Origin: Alphaproteobacteria bacterium
Lineage (GTDB): Bacteria; Pseudomonadota; Alphaproteobacteria; Caulobacterales; Hyphomonadaceae
Assembly (NCBI GenBank): GCA_018222605.1
Contig: JAAEZZ010000004.1
Span: forward strand, 186,001 to 250,000
Direction of reading: 5' to 3'
DNA: 64,000 nucleotides
Shown here: one piece after another, positions 51,525-58,924 of the stretch
Numbering within the stretch: position 1 is the first letter of the stretch
Layout: every line of letters begins with the position of its first letter
Position numbers and translations under genes: made by a program
The notes under the pieces: generated by a model
Databases searched by the model: none
What the model saw: only the letters and a program-made list of their open reading frames with translations
What the model was told of the DNA's origin: nothing

Positions 51525-52163
51525 ATGCCCTCAACTGACTCTCCCCCCATCGCGAACAATCGCGCCGAGCTGCGTCGCAAGGCGTTTCTTCAGGCAGCCC
51601 GCCAAGTCTTCCTTGAGCAGGGATACGAAGCCGCAAACATGTCGGAAATCGTCCGCCGGGCCGGTGGTTCGCTGACGACGCTCTACAACCAGTTTGGCGA
51701 CAAGAAAGGTATCTTCCTGGCGATGCTGGATGAAAGCCTTTCAGAAATCACGCATGCCATGGAAGTTGAATCCCAGACCCACGCGCCTGTGCGCGAAGGG
51801 CTCAACAGGATCGGCATTCAGTTCGTTTCGCAATTGACACGTCCGGACTCGTTGGAAACCTATCGCCTGATCGTGGGCCTGGCCCGCCAGTTTCCGGACG
51901 TCGCAAAATCCTTCTCGGAAAAAGGCCCTGACAAGGTGCGTGTGGCTCTGGCCGCTTATCTCAGAGACCGGGAAGAGGCTGGAGAGATCAATGCGGAAAA
52001 CCCGACCCAGCTGGCCAGCCTGTTCCTGGACATGGTGCGCATGGGCCTGCAATCGCGCGCCCTGCTGGATTCAGACTTCCGCCCGACACAGGAAGAAGTT
52101 GAGTCTACCGTAAGACGTGCGGTGGACATATTCCTGAACGGCGTCGCGCCCCATCCGGTCTAG
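51525..52163 (+). CDS. TetR-family regulator of the efflux operon (inferred)
   Basis: A 212-aa repressor. The N-terminal DNA-binding domain reads ELRRKAFLQAARQVFLEQGYE, AANMSEIVRRAGGSLTTLYN and QFGDKKGIFLAMLDE (about 14-70), the standard TetR pattern. The C-terminal domain (about 80-205) forms the ligand pocket (QFVSQLTRPDSLETYRLIVG, LARQFPDVAKSF). It is divergent from the EmrAB-type genes with two palindromes between, so it probably represses them and itself. No good ribosome binding site is seen before 51525. Stop shares CTAG with the convergent gene. Confidence 0.92.
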   Translation: MPSTDSPPIANNRAELRRKAFLQAARQVFLEQGYEAANMSEIVRRAGGSLTTLYNQFGDKKGIFLAMLDESLSEITHAMEVESQTHAPVREGLNRIGIQFVSQLTRPDSLETYRLIVGLARQFPDVAKSFSEKGPDKVRVALAAYLRDREEAGEINAENPTQLASLFLDMVRMGLQSRALLDSDFRPTQEEVESTVRRAVDIFLNGVAPHPV

Positions 52164-53272
52164 GCCGCGCCGTCCAGAATATCCTTGAAGCCGCTGGGCG
52201 CGTGAGGCCCCAGGAATAGCTGCTCATAAGCGCCGATCCCTTCCGAGGACAGTCCGCCAGGCCCTTCATGCCGCGCCATGGCAATTTCCTGAATGTGCAG
52301 ATTTTCCGGATCCTGCCATGGCATCTTGCCTGGCTCATAAGTCTCTCTCAATACGGACAATTCCTCTCCATGATAGGAGCCATGACGCCGCTGCGGGTGA
52401 CCATAGCCTATGCCCTTCATCAGGAAACTGCCCATCGGCTCAAAGCTGACCGTATGCGGATTTCCCTGCCCGTCTTCCAGATGGAGCGTGGCGGACTGCA
52501 TGCGCCGTGTGCCGCGGGCATATTTGATGTCCATGTGCGGTTTTTCGAGGTGGATAAGCTCCCCCTGCCCTGCACCATCCATGGCCAATACAGCGCGCGT
52601 ATTCCAGGCTTCGCCTGCTTCATCATGGTTCACATGATAGAACATAGAGAGGTTCGGAAAATTGGTCGGGGTCCAGATCCAGTAGAATTGCGGCGGCAGG
52701 GCCGGGATAAGCGGCTGGGTATCCTGCGCCCCGATCGGCCGCACCCCCCAGCTGCGGTCCCGCGTGCCCATCCAGCTATCGGGCGTGACCTTGAACTCCT
52801 GCCCGTCGAGGCGCAACGTACCGGACCAACGGCCATTCTGCGTCATGCGGGTGACGTCCATCAGCATACGCGGTCCCTGGCGGCGGGTGAAGCGCGGCTC
52901 CTCAATCGGGAAGGCCCTGCCCTCAAACTCCACGTCCAGCGCGATGCCTTCTGTCTCTTCTACTTTCAGCCTGACCCGCTTCAGCGGCTCGATCACCTCA
53001 ACAGAGAAGCCGCCCACAAATGTATTCATCCGCTCCATGTTCAGAGAGCGAGAAAAGAAGACCGAATGCTGCTTGCCGTCGCGCAGCACGGATACTGCGG
53101 CGTCGATGATGTTCAGATGCGGATAGATGCCCATTGCCGCGGCAAAGAAGGTTTTGCCATCGGCCGAATAGCCATTGAAAAAATAGCGGTCATAGAAATT
53201 CCGATCAGACCCGGCATAGGCCACAGGCTCAGGGGTCTGGTGGATCGGATATTCATCTCCGGCGGTCAGCAT
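52160..53272 (-). CDS. Lipocalin-like (AttH/CrtC-type) protein of unknown function
   Basis: A 370-aa soluble protein, beta-rich throughout, with two similar halves. The motif SWMGTRDRSWGVRPIG (about 183-198) is the recurrent Arg-Asp-x-Ser-Trp-Gly pattern of AttH/CrtC-like double lipocalins, and WIWTPTNFPNLSMFYHVN follows. Proteins of this kind include hydratases of carotenoids and many uncharacterised proteins linked to lipid or terpenoid metabolism; none of the pigment genes is nearby. AGGAAGG lies 7 bases before the ATG at 53272. It ends on the CTAG shared with the TetR gene. The assignment to this fold is moderate. Confidence 0.6.
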   Translation of the reverse strand: MLTAGDEYPIHQTPEPVAYAGSDRNFYDRYFFNGYSADGKTFFAAAMGIYPHLNIIDAAVSVLRDGKQHSVFFSRSLNMERMNTFVGGFSVEVIEPLKRVRLKVEETEGIALDVEFEGRAFPIEEPRFTRRQGPRMLMDVTRMTQNGRWSGTLRLDGQEFKVTPDSWMGTRDRSWGVRPIGAQDTQPLIPALPPQFYWIWTPTNFPNLSMFYHVNHDEAGEAWNTRAVLAMDGAGQGELIHLEKPHMDIKYARGTRRMQSATLHLEDGQGNPHTVSFEPMGSFLMKGIGYGHPQRRHGSYHGEELSVLRETYEPGKMPWQDPENLHIQEIAMARHEGPGGLSSEGIGAYEQLFLGPHAPSGFKDILDGAA

Positions 53273-53379
53273 GGGCGTTTCCTTCCTCTGGGTCACCACT
53301 TGGCGGGCGACATCTCCTGGCTAGGGTGGACGAGGCAAACGCGCGGTTCAAGACGTGACGCAGAGGGAGGGCAAAACCC

Positions 53380-53814
53380 ATGACAAAAATGACGGCCGAA
53401 GAGGCGAACGCATATCTGCAGAGATCCTTCGACAGGGATACGGCCCATCCGCCCAGTGAAATCATCCTGATGGAAGAAGGCCGCGCCGTGGTGCGACTGA
53501 AAGCGGATTCGACCCATCTGCGTCCGGGCGGCTATATCTCCGGGCCGACACAGATGTCTCTGGTCGATACAGCCGCCTATTTCGCCGTGATGACCTATAC
53601 CGGGCTCGAACCGATGACGGTGACCAGCAATCTCAATATCAACTTCCTGCGGCCCTGCATTGGCAATGTCGTAATCGTGGATGCGCGCGTCATGAAGATC
53701 GGTCAGGCACTGGCGGTGATGGATGTGGATGTGCGGATCGAAGGCGCGGAGAAAGCCTCCAGCCATGCGGTTGTCACCTATGCCATTCCCCGCACCCCCA
53801 GTGGTATGACATAA
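53380..53814 (+). CDS. PaaI-family thioesterase (hotdog fold)
   Basis: A 144-aa single-hotdog protein. Core: IILMEEGRAVVRLKADSTHL (about 28-47), then RPGGYISGPTQMSLVDTAAYFAVMTYTG (the GG-x-x-sG helix region with catalytic Asp, shown by GGYISGPTQMSLVDTAAYFA at about 50-69), TSNLNINFLRPC and the last strand HAVVTYAIPRT. This is the layout of PaaI-like acyl-CoA thioesterases, which hydrolyse aromatic or medium-chain acyl-CoAs. GGGAGGG lies upstream of the ATG. Divergent from the lipocalin-like gene; DUF423 follows after 32 bases. Confidence 0.85.
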   Translation: MTKMTAEEANAYLQRSFDRDTAHPPSEIILMEEGRAVVRLKADSTHLRPGGYISGPTQMSLVDTAAYFAVMTYTGLEPMTVTSNLNINFLRPCIGNVVIVDARVMKIGQALAVMDVDVRIEGAEKASSHAVVTYAIPRTPSGMT

Positions 53815-53846
53815 TATAGATCAACCAGTCGGAGAGACGCTGACCC

Positions 53847-54203
53847 ATGCTTGCACGTGCAGCCGCTTTTGTCGGATTTCTTGCTGTTGCCCTCGGCGCG
53901 TTCGGCGCCCATGCACTCGACAGCACACTGACCGCTCAGGGTCATGAATGGTGGAATACCGCGACCATATATGCCCTGCCCCATGCTGCGGCGGCGCTTG
54001 CCATCTCGCTCAGCGGACGCGGCGGTCTGGTCCGCGCGGCTGGCTGGGCGATGCTGGTCGGCGCGGTCATCTTTGCCGGAACGCTATATGCGCTGGCGCT
54101 TGGCGCACCTGGCTGGACACGCGCGATCACGCCGATTGGCGGATTGTCATTTCTGGCGGGATGGGCGCTGTGCGGCTGGGGCGCCACACGCAGCGAGGGC
54201 TAG
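53847..54203 (+). CDS. DUF423 membrane protein (YwdK-like)
   Basis: A 118-aa protein with four hydrophobic helices and the DUF423 signature: LAVALGAFGAHAL (about 12-24), WWNTATIYALPHAAAALAI (about 35-53), GRGGLVRAAGWAMLVGAVIFAGTLYALAL and ITPIGGLSFLAGWALCGWGA. Family members are uncharacterised inner-membrane proteins. GGAGAG about 11 bases before the ATG. It follows the PaaI gene by 32 bases on the same strand, probably one transcript. Its stop shares CTAG with the convergent lipoprotein gene. Confidence 0.88.
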   Translation: MLARAAAFVGFLAVALGAFGAHALDSTLTAQGHEWWNTATIYALPHAAAALAISLSGRGGLVRAAGWAMLVGAVIFAGTLYALALGAPGWTRAITPIGGLSFLAGWALCGWGATRSEG

Positions 54204-54811
54204 CTGGAAGAGCTGTTCAGCGAGGCGTATTTGTCGGCCAGGCCATCGGCCGTGTCACGCGCACTGTCGATCGTGTCCGCAAAGGCTTTCAGTTCCCGGT
54301 CGACAGGCGCAACATCCATGTCCATGTCTTCGCGGGCCGTCACTTCGCCCAGCGCGCCCTGGAAGTTGCGATACGCCATCTGCGCGCGAACAAGGGCGCG
54401 TTCATAGCTCATCACATCCGTGCGGCTTGCCGCATCATTTGCTTCAGACTGGAGCAGATCGCGGGCTTCGCGGCTGACATTGGACAATCCGTTGCGCGCA
54501 GCCTGGGTATCGGAAACGATACGGGCCAAGACCAGAGAGGGGGCAGAGCTTGCCGCGCCGATGCGGGAAGCATAGTCCTCCGCCTCTTCCGACTGGCCAT
54601 TGATCAGTGTGTTGGCAAAGCCCATCAGTCCACCGGACGCCTCGACCCAGCCATTCTCGACTGTGGCATCACAATAATCAGCTGAAATTTTACGAAGGGC
54701 AGACTGGTGCTGAGTAAGGCTGGTCTCGAAGGATGCCTCACCCGGAATCATAGAGACGGTTGCGCATCCCGTCAGAAGGCATAGGGATACACCCAGAACT
54801 ATACTACGCAT
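54200..54811 (-). CDS. Lipoprotein of unknown function
   Basis: A 203-aa lipoprotein (signal MRSIVLGVSLCLLTGC, lipobox LTGC, then ATVSMIPGEASFE). The mature part is almost wholly alpha-helical and Ala/Ser-rich, with heptad-like stretches (QSALRKISADYCDATVENGW, LQSEANDAASRTDVMSYERA, DTIDSARDTADGLADKYASL), so a coiled-coil bundle is likely. No family recognised. AGGTGG lies before the ATG. A short gene-free stretch of about 110 bases separates it from the divergent pip gene. Confidence 0.75.
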   Translation of the reverse strand: MRSIVLGVSLCLLTGCATVSMIPGEASFETSLTQHQSALRKISADYCDATVENGWVEASGGLMGFANTLINGQSEEAEDYASRIGAASSAPSLVLARIVSDTQAARNGLSNVSREARDLLQSEANDAASRTDVMSYERALVRAQMAYRNFQGALGEVTAREDMDMDVAPVDRELKAFADTIDSARDTADGLADKYASLNSSSS

Positions 54812-54924
54812 CTAACAGCCACCTGCACACCTGAATTGGACCACACCTGCAGTAAAGTTTACGAAGGGTAAGGAACTAAGTCCAGTAACAAGGCTAATAT
54901 TGGCTGAGAATAAGTGAAGACTGC

Positions 54925-55914
54925 ATGAACAGACGCCCCGCACGCCGCATTTTGTACCCCAGACTGGAGTCCCGGCGCTCCGGAAGACTCCGCGTGAGCG
55001 AAATTCACGAGATATATTGGGAAGAATCAGGCAATCCGGAAGGAATTCCGGTGATTGCCGTACATGGAGGCCCCGGAGGCGGCTCAAGCCCAGAAATGAG
55101 GCGTTTCTTCGATCCCGGGAAATATCGCATCATTCTTTTCGACCAGAGAGGGTGCGGACGCTCCACGCCGCATTCCGAACTGCGTGAGAACACGACTTGG
55201 GATCTGATCGACGACATGGAAGCGCTGCGCGACATGCTCGGCGTGAAGAAATGGCTCGTCTTTGGGGGCTCCTGGGGCTCCACGCTGTCACTCGCCTATG
55301 GTGTCAGCCACCCGGAGAATACGCTCGGCCTCGTCCTGCGCGGTATCTTCCTGGTGTCGAAGTCAGAGATCCAGTGGTTCTATCAGTCCGGCGCGAGCCG
55401 CCTGTTCCCGGATGCCTTTGACCGCTACCTGGCCCCTATTCCCGAAGACGAGCGCGATGACCTGCTGATGGCCTTCCATCGCCGCCTGACCGGGGATGAT
55501 CGCCAGACGCGTGTTGAGGCCGCCCGTGCCTGGGCCCGTTGGGAAGGGGAAACCCTGTCCATCAAAGGGCCGACCACGACCCCTGCCCGCTTCAATGAAG
55601 ATGACTTCGTAGACGCCTTCGCGCGCATTGAGTGCCACTATTTCGTCAATCGCGGCTTCTTCCCCCAAGACAACTGGCTGCTCGAAGAGGCGAAAACCAA
55701 GCTGAAGGATGTACCCGGCGTTATCGTCCATGGGCGCTATGATGTGGTGACACCGCTGTCGACCGCATGGGCCCTGTCAAAGGCCTGGCCGAAGGCTGAG
55801 CTGAACATCATTCCGGATGCCGGCCACTCTTCCATGGAGCCTGGCATTGTTGATCGCCTCATCCAGGCAACGGATGATTTCGCGGTGAAATATGCAAGCC
55901 TGATCGGCGGGTAG
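54925..55914 (+). CDS. pip: Prolyl iminopeptidase
   Basis: Serine peptidase of the alpha/beta-hydrolase fold (S33) that removes N-terminal proline. The 329-aa protein has AVHGGPGGGSSPEMRRFFDP (about 48-67, oxyanion loop), LFDQRGCGRSTPHSELREN (about 76-94), nucleophile elbow VFGGSWGSTLSLAY (Ser at about 115), GRYDVVTP (catalytic Asp at about 273) and PDAGHSSMEP (catalytic His at about 300). All catalytic residues are present and the length is typical. Only a weak GAAG lies before the ATG. About 300 gene-free bases follow. Confidence 0.95.
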   Translation: MNRRPARRILYPRLESRRSGRLRVSEIHEIYWEESGNPEGIPVIAVHGGPGGGSSPEMRRFFDPGKYRIILFDQRGCGRSTPHSELRENTTWDLIDDMEALRDMLGVKKWLVFGGSWGSTLSLAYGVSHPENTLGLVLRGIFLVSKSEIQWFYQSGASRLFPDAFDRYLAPIPEDERDDLLMAFHRRLTGDDRQTRVEAARAWARWEGETLSIKGPTTTPARFNEDDFVDAFARIECHYFVNRGFFPQDNWLLEEAKTKLKDVPGVIVHGRYDVVTPLSTAWALSKAWPKAELNIIPDAGHSSMEPGIVDRLIQATDDFAVKYASLIGG

Positions 55915-56165
55915 CGCAAAGGGCCGGACAGGCCCCTCGCCTTCCGGATTTGTCAGGAAATGTAGCGGGCAGAAAACTCAGACGCCGCAGGTAGGAATAT
56001 CAAACAGAGGGATCAGGTAGCGACCCTGAGCCTTCTGCCCACTGGACCTGCAGATCTATGCTCTGCATGCCCCATCCACTCTCTTGGGGAAGCAGATGAC
56101 AGCGTGCACTTTGCCATGGCCCGATGCCCGCCGGATTCGCGCACGCCCGCCTGCAGTCCGAACAC
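55915..56165. other. Gene-free region after pip
   Basis: Nothing convincing is encoded here. A short hairpin (GGGCC/GGCCC near 55921-55935) lies just after the pip stop without a T-run, so it is at best a weak terminator. Open frames crossing it are antisense extensions of neighbouring genes. Confidence 0.5.
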
Positions 56166-56191
56166 AAAAAAGGGGGCGGATAACCGCCCCC
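56166..56191 (-). terminator. Terminator after the NSS transporter gene
   Basis: On the minus strand GGGGGCGG (56191-56184) pairs with CCGCCCCC (56179-56172) across a 4-base loop, followed by six T (56171-56166). It lies 27 bases beyond the transporter stop. Confidence 0.93.
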
Positions 56192-56217
56192 GATTTCATG
56201 CATCAGATGGCTGCCCC

Positions 56218-57636
56218 TCAGCCGGCTGGCGGCACCCAGTTCGGGCCCAGCAGCATGGTCAGGAAGCCTGGCAGCGGCACATGGTACTGGTCCTGGATCT
56301 TGTCCATGAAGCCAAACACCAGGATCAGGAAGATGAAGGGCGGCACGAACCAGCGGATCAGGAAGCGCCACGCATTCATGATCGTGCCTTCGCCCAGTTC
56401 CGAGGTCAGCATCTCGCGGCTCAGCACCCAGCCGGCAAAATAGGACGCCAGCAGACCGCCCAGCGGCAGCAGAAGACCTTCGGTCATGAAGTCCATGAAG
56501 TCCAGATATTCCAGCGAGAAGACGTAAGCTGCGCCGATCATGAACAGCACATAGCCAACCCCGATGGACGCGCCGAAGCGGGTTACGCCCTGACGCTCTT
56601 CCAGCCAGGATACCGCCACTTCCATCAGGGAGATGGAGGACGTGAACGCAGCAAACAGAGCCAGGCCGAAGAAGACCGGCGCAATGATCGCTCCGCCCGG
56701 AATGCTGCCGAACGCCACCGGCATCGAGATGAAGAACAGGCTCGGACCGCTGCTCGGGTCAAGGCCCGCAGAGAAGACGATCGGGAAGATGGCAAAGCCA
56801 GCGATCAGCGCGACCAGCGTATCGGACGCAACAATCAGGCCGGAAGAGCGCGGAATATTGGTATCCGGCTCCAGATAGGCGCCATAGGTGATCATCAGGC
56901 CGACACCGATGCTGAGTGAGAAGAAGGCCTGGCCCAGCGCCGCGAGGAAGGTTTTGAAACCGACATCTTCCCATTTCGGTTCGAAGATGAAGGACACAGC
57001 CTTGCCCGTATCGCCATTGGCAATCGAGAAGCCGACCACAACCAGCAGCATCACGAAGAAGGCCGGCATCAGCAAGGTCGCCGCCTTTTCGATCCCCCCC
57101 TTCACGCCGCGGCCAACAATTATGATGTTCGCGACCAGGAAGATCGCCAGCAGGCCCAGCATGTACCATTTGGACCGCATCGGATGCTCGCCCTGGCCAA
57201 TCGTATCCACGAAGTTCTGGCCGGAGCTGGCAGCGTCCATGCCTTCAAACCCGCCAAAAGACTGGATCAGGAAGGCCATCAGCCAGGTGGAAATCACCAT
57301 GTAGAAAGACAGGATGAAGAAAGAGGTCAGAGATCCGACCCAGCCCGCAACGCCCCAATTCTGGGACCGGCTTTCGGCACGCGCCAGAGACTGGATGCCC
57401 TCAATGGCCGACATGCCGGACTTTCGGCCCATGGCATATTCCGCCATCAGCAGCGGAAGACCGATCAGCAGAACGCAAATAATGTAGAACAGGATGAAGG
57501 CGCCGCCGCCATTCTCCCCTGCTGTGTATGGAAATCTCCAGAAATTACCGAGCCCGACGGCTGAACCGACTGACGCCATGATAAAACCAAAGCGCGAGCC
57601 CCAGTGCTCCGTCTTGCGGCCAATTTCTCCTGCCAT
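56218..57636 (-). CDS. Sodium-dependent transporter, NSS family
   Basis: A 472-aa neurotransmitter:sodium symporter-family protein, a LeuT-fold amino acid (or related) importer. The helix 1 signature is ASVGSAVGLGNFWRFPYTAG (about 21-40), with unwound NFWRFPY and Na+-site residues, followed by ENGGGAFILFYIICVLLIGLP. Helix 6 shows GQAFFSLSIGVGLMITYGAYL and helix 8 contains FTSSISLMEVAVSWLEE. Twelve helices fit the length. GGGGAGAGGG precedes the ATG. It lies 80 bases downstream of rodA, but with its own inverted repeats upstream and its own terminator, so likely a separate transcript. Confidence 0.92.
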   Translation of the reverse strand: MAGEIGRKTEHWGSRFGFIMASVGSAVGLGNFWRFPYTAGENGGGAFILFYIICVLLIGLPLLMAEYAMGRKSGMSAIEGIQSLARAESRSQNWGVAGWVGSLTSFFILSFYMVISTWLMAFLIQSFGGFEGMDAASSGQNFVDTIGQGEHPMRSKWYMLGLLAIFLVANIIIVGRGVKGGIEKAATLLMPAFFVMLLVVVGFSIANGDTGKAVSFIFEPKWEDVGFKTFLAALGQAFFSLSIGVGLMITYGAYLEPDTNIPRSSGLIVASDTLVALIAGFAIFPIVFSAGLDPSSGPSLFFISMPVAFGSIPGGAIIAPVFFGLALFAAFTSSISLMEVAVSWLEERQGVTRFGASIGVGYVLFMIGAAYVFSLEYLDFMDFMTEGLLLPLGGLLASYFAGWVLSREMLTSELGEGTIMNAWRFLIRWFVPPFIFLILVFGFMDKIQDQYHVPLPGFLTMLLGPNWVPPAG

Positions 57637-57657
57637 ATCCCTCTCCCCGGGTATAAT

Positions 57658-57686
57658 GTTTCGCGGGAAACTATAGAGCGCGAAAC
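57658..57686. repeat. Repeated GTTTC/GAAAC dyads upstream of the NSS gene
   Basis: GTTTCGCG (57658-57665) and CGCGAAAC (57679-57686) are perfect complements 13 bases apart, and a GAAAC (57667-57671) lies between them, forming GTTTCGCGGGAAAC with the left arm. The array sits 22-50 bases before the transporter ATG, in the only space for its promoter, so it looks like an operator. Confidence 0.5.
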
Positions 57687-57715
57687 AAAAATCAACATCT
57701 CTTGTTATATTGTGG

Positions 57716-58924
57716 TCAGAACAGCCCCCGGGCTGTCAGTTTTTCATCCCGGTGCATGTGCGCCGCGAGAATCAAGCCGAAACAGGCCATCGTCGTCAGC
57801 ATCGCTGTACCGCCATAGGAAATCAGCGGCAATGGCATACCTACCACGGGCAGCAGGCCCAGCACCATGCCGACATTGAACACGATGTAGAACGCAATCG
57901 TCGCCGTCGCCCCTGCTGAAGCGAGCCGTCCGAACCAGCTGGCCGAGCGACCGGCGCTGTAGAGTGACCAGCCGAGCAGCACGGCAAAGCCGATCAGCAG
58001 CGCTGTTGTGCCGATAAAGCCGAACTCTTCCGCAATCACGGTCAGAATGAAGTCTGTATGCTGTTCGGGCACATAGTCCTGCTGGGACTGGATGCCCTGC
58101 AGATAGCCGCGCCCGTTCAGGCCGCCCGCGCCAATCGCGATCTTGCCCTGCTCAATCTGATAGCTTTCGCCCAGCGCATTCGTAGCACCGCCAAACAACT
58201 GCGCCAGGAAAGTATCGACCCGCTCTCGCTGATATGGCGCCAGCACGAATTGATAGATCGGCCAGACAGAGGCGACGCCGCCGACAATGCCGGTCAGGAT
58301 CACCCGCGCCGACAGGCCTGCCAGGAAGATCACCACGGCGCCGGAGGCCAGCAGTGCCAGCGTGGTGCCGAAATCCGGCTGGATGAAGATCAGTGCGGCT
58401 GGAATGACCATGATGGCCACCGCCCCCAGATGTACCAGAATGCGCCCGGTCTGCGGTTGCAACACCATCTGGTAATAACGCGCCAGGGCCAGCGTCACGG
58501 CAAGTTTCGCAAACTCCGAAGGCTGAACACCGATGGGCCCGATGCGCAGCCAGCGCTGCGCGCCGCCGCCTGAAAAGCCCATCACCTCCACCAGCACCAG
58601 CAACACAATTGTACCGACATAAGCAGGAAAGGCCAGCCGCATCCACCAGGACAGGGGCAACAGGCCGAGCGCGATCATCATGACAAAGCAGACGCCAAAG
58701 CGGATCAGCTGCAGGCGCCACAGATGCGACTCTGCCGGATTGGTGTGGGCGGAGGAATACAGCATCGCAATGCCGGTCAGCGCCATGGCGGCGATCAGAA
58801 GGATAAAGCCCCATGGCAGCCGCATGAACTTGTCCAGCGGCCCTTGTGTCTCAAAGCTGAGCGAGGTCGCCGTCCGGGTGCGCGCCTCTCCACGGGAAAA
58901 GCCGGTATAGCCATCACGGCTCAT
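57716..58924 (-). CDS. rodA: Rod-shape peptidoglycan polymerase RodA (SEDS)
   Basis: SEDS-family glycosyltransferase (402 aa) that polymerises lipid II during cell elongation with PBP2. About ten hydrophobic helices; family motifs include GGAQRWLRIGPIGVQPSEFAKLA (shown by RWLRIGPIGVQPSEFAKL, about 121-138), FIQPDFGTTLALLASGAV (catalytic-region Asp, about 171-188) and the C-terminal PVVGMPLPLISYGGTAML (about 360-377). The N-terminus has a ~30-residue cytosolic tail. The ATG overlaps the mrdA stop (ATGA). Last gene of the mreB-to-rodA operon. Confidence 0.95.
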   Translation of the reverse strand: MSRDGYTGFSRGEARTRTATSLSFETQGPLDKFMRLPWGFILLIAAMALTGIAMLYSSAHTNPAESHLWRLQLIRFGVCFVMMIALGLLPLSWWMRLAFPAYVGTIVLLVLVEVMGFSGGGAQRWLRIGPIGVQPSEFAKLAVTLALARYYQMVLQPQTGRILVHLGAVAIMVIPAALIFIQPDFGTTLALLASGAVVIFLAGLSARVILTGIVGGVASVWPIYQFVLAPYQRERVDTFLAQLFGGATNALGESYQIEQGKIAIGAGGLNGRGYLQGIQSQQDYVPEQHTDFILTVIAEEFGFIGTTALLIGFAVLLGWSLYSAGRSASWFGRLASAGATATIAFYIVFNVGMVLGLLPVVGMPLPLISYGGTAMLTTMACFGLILAAHMHRDEKLTARGLF

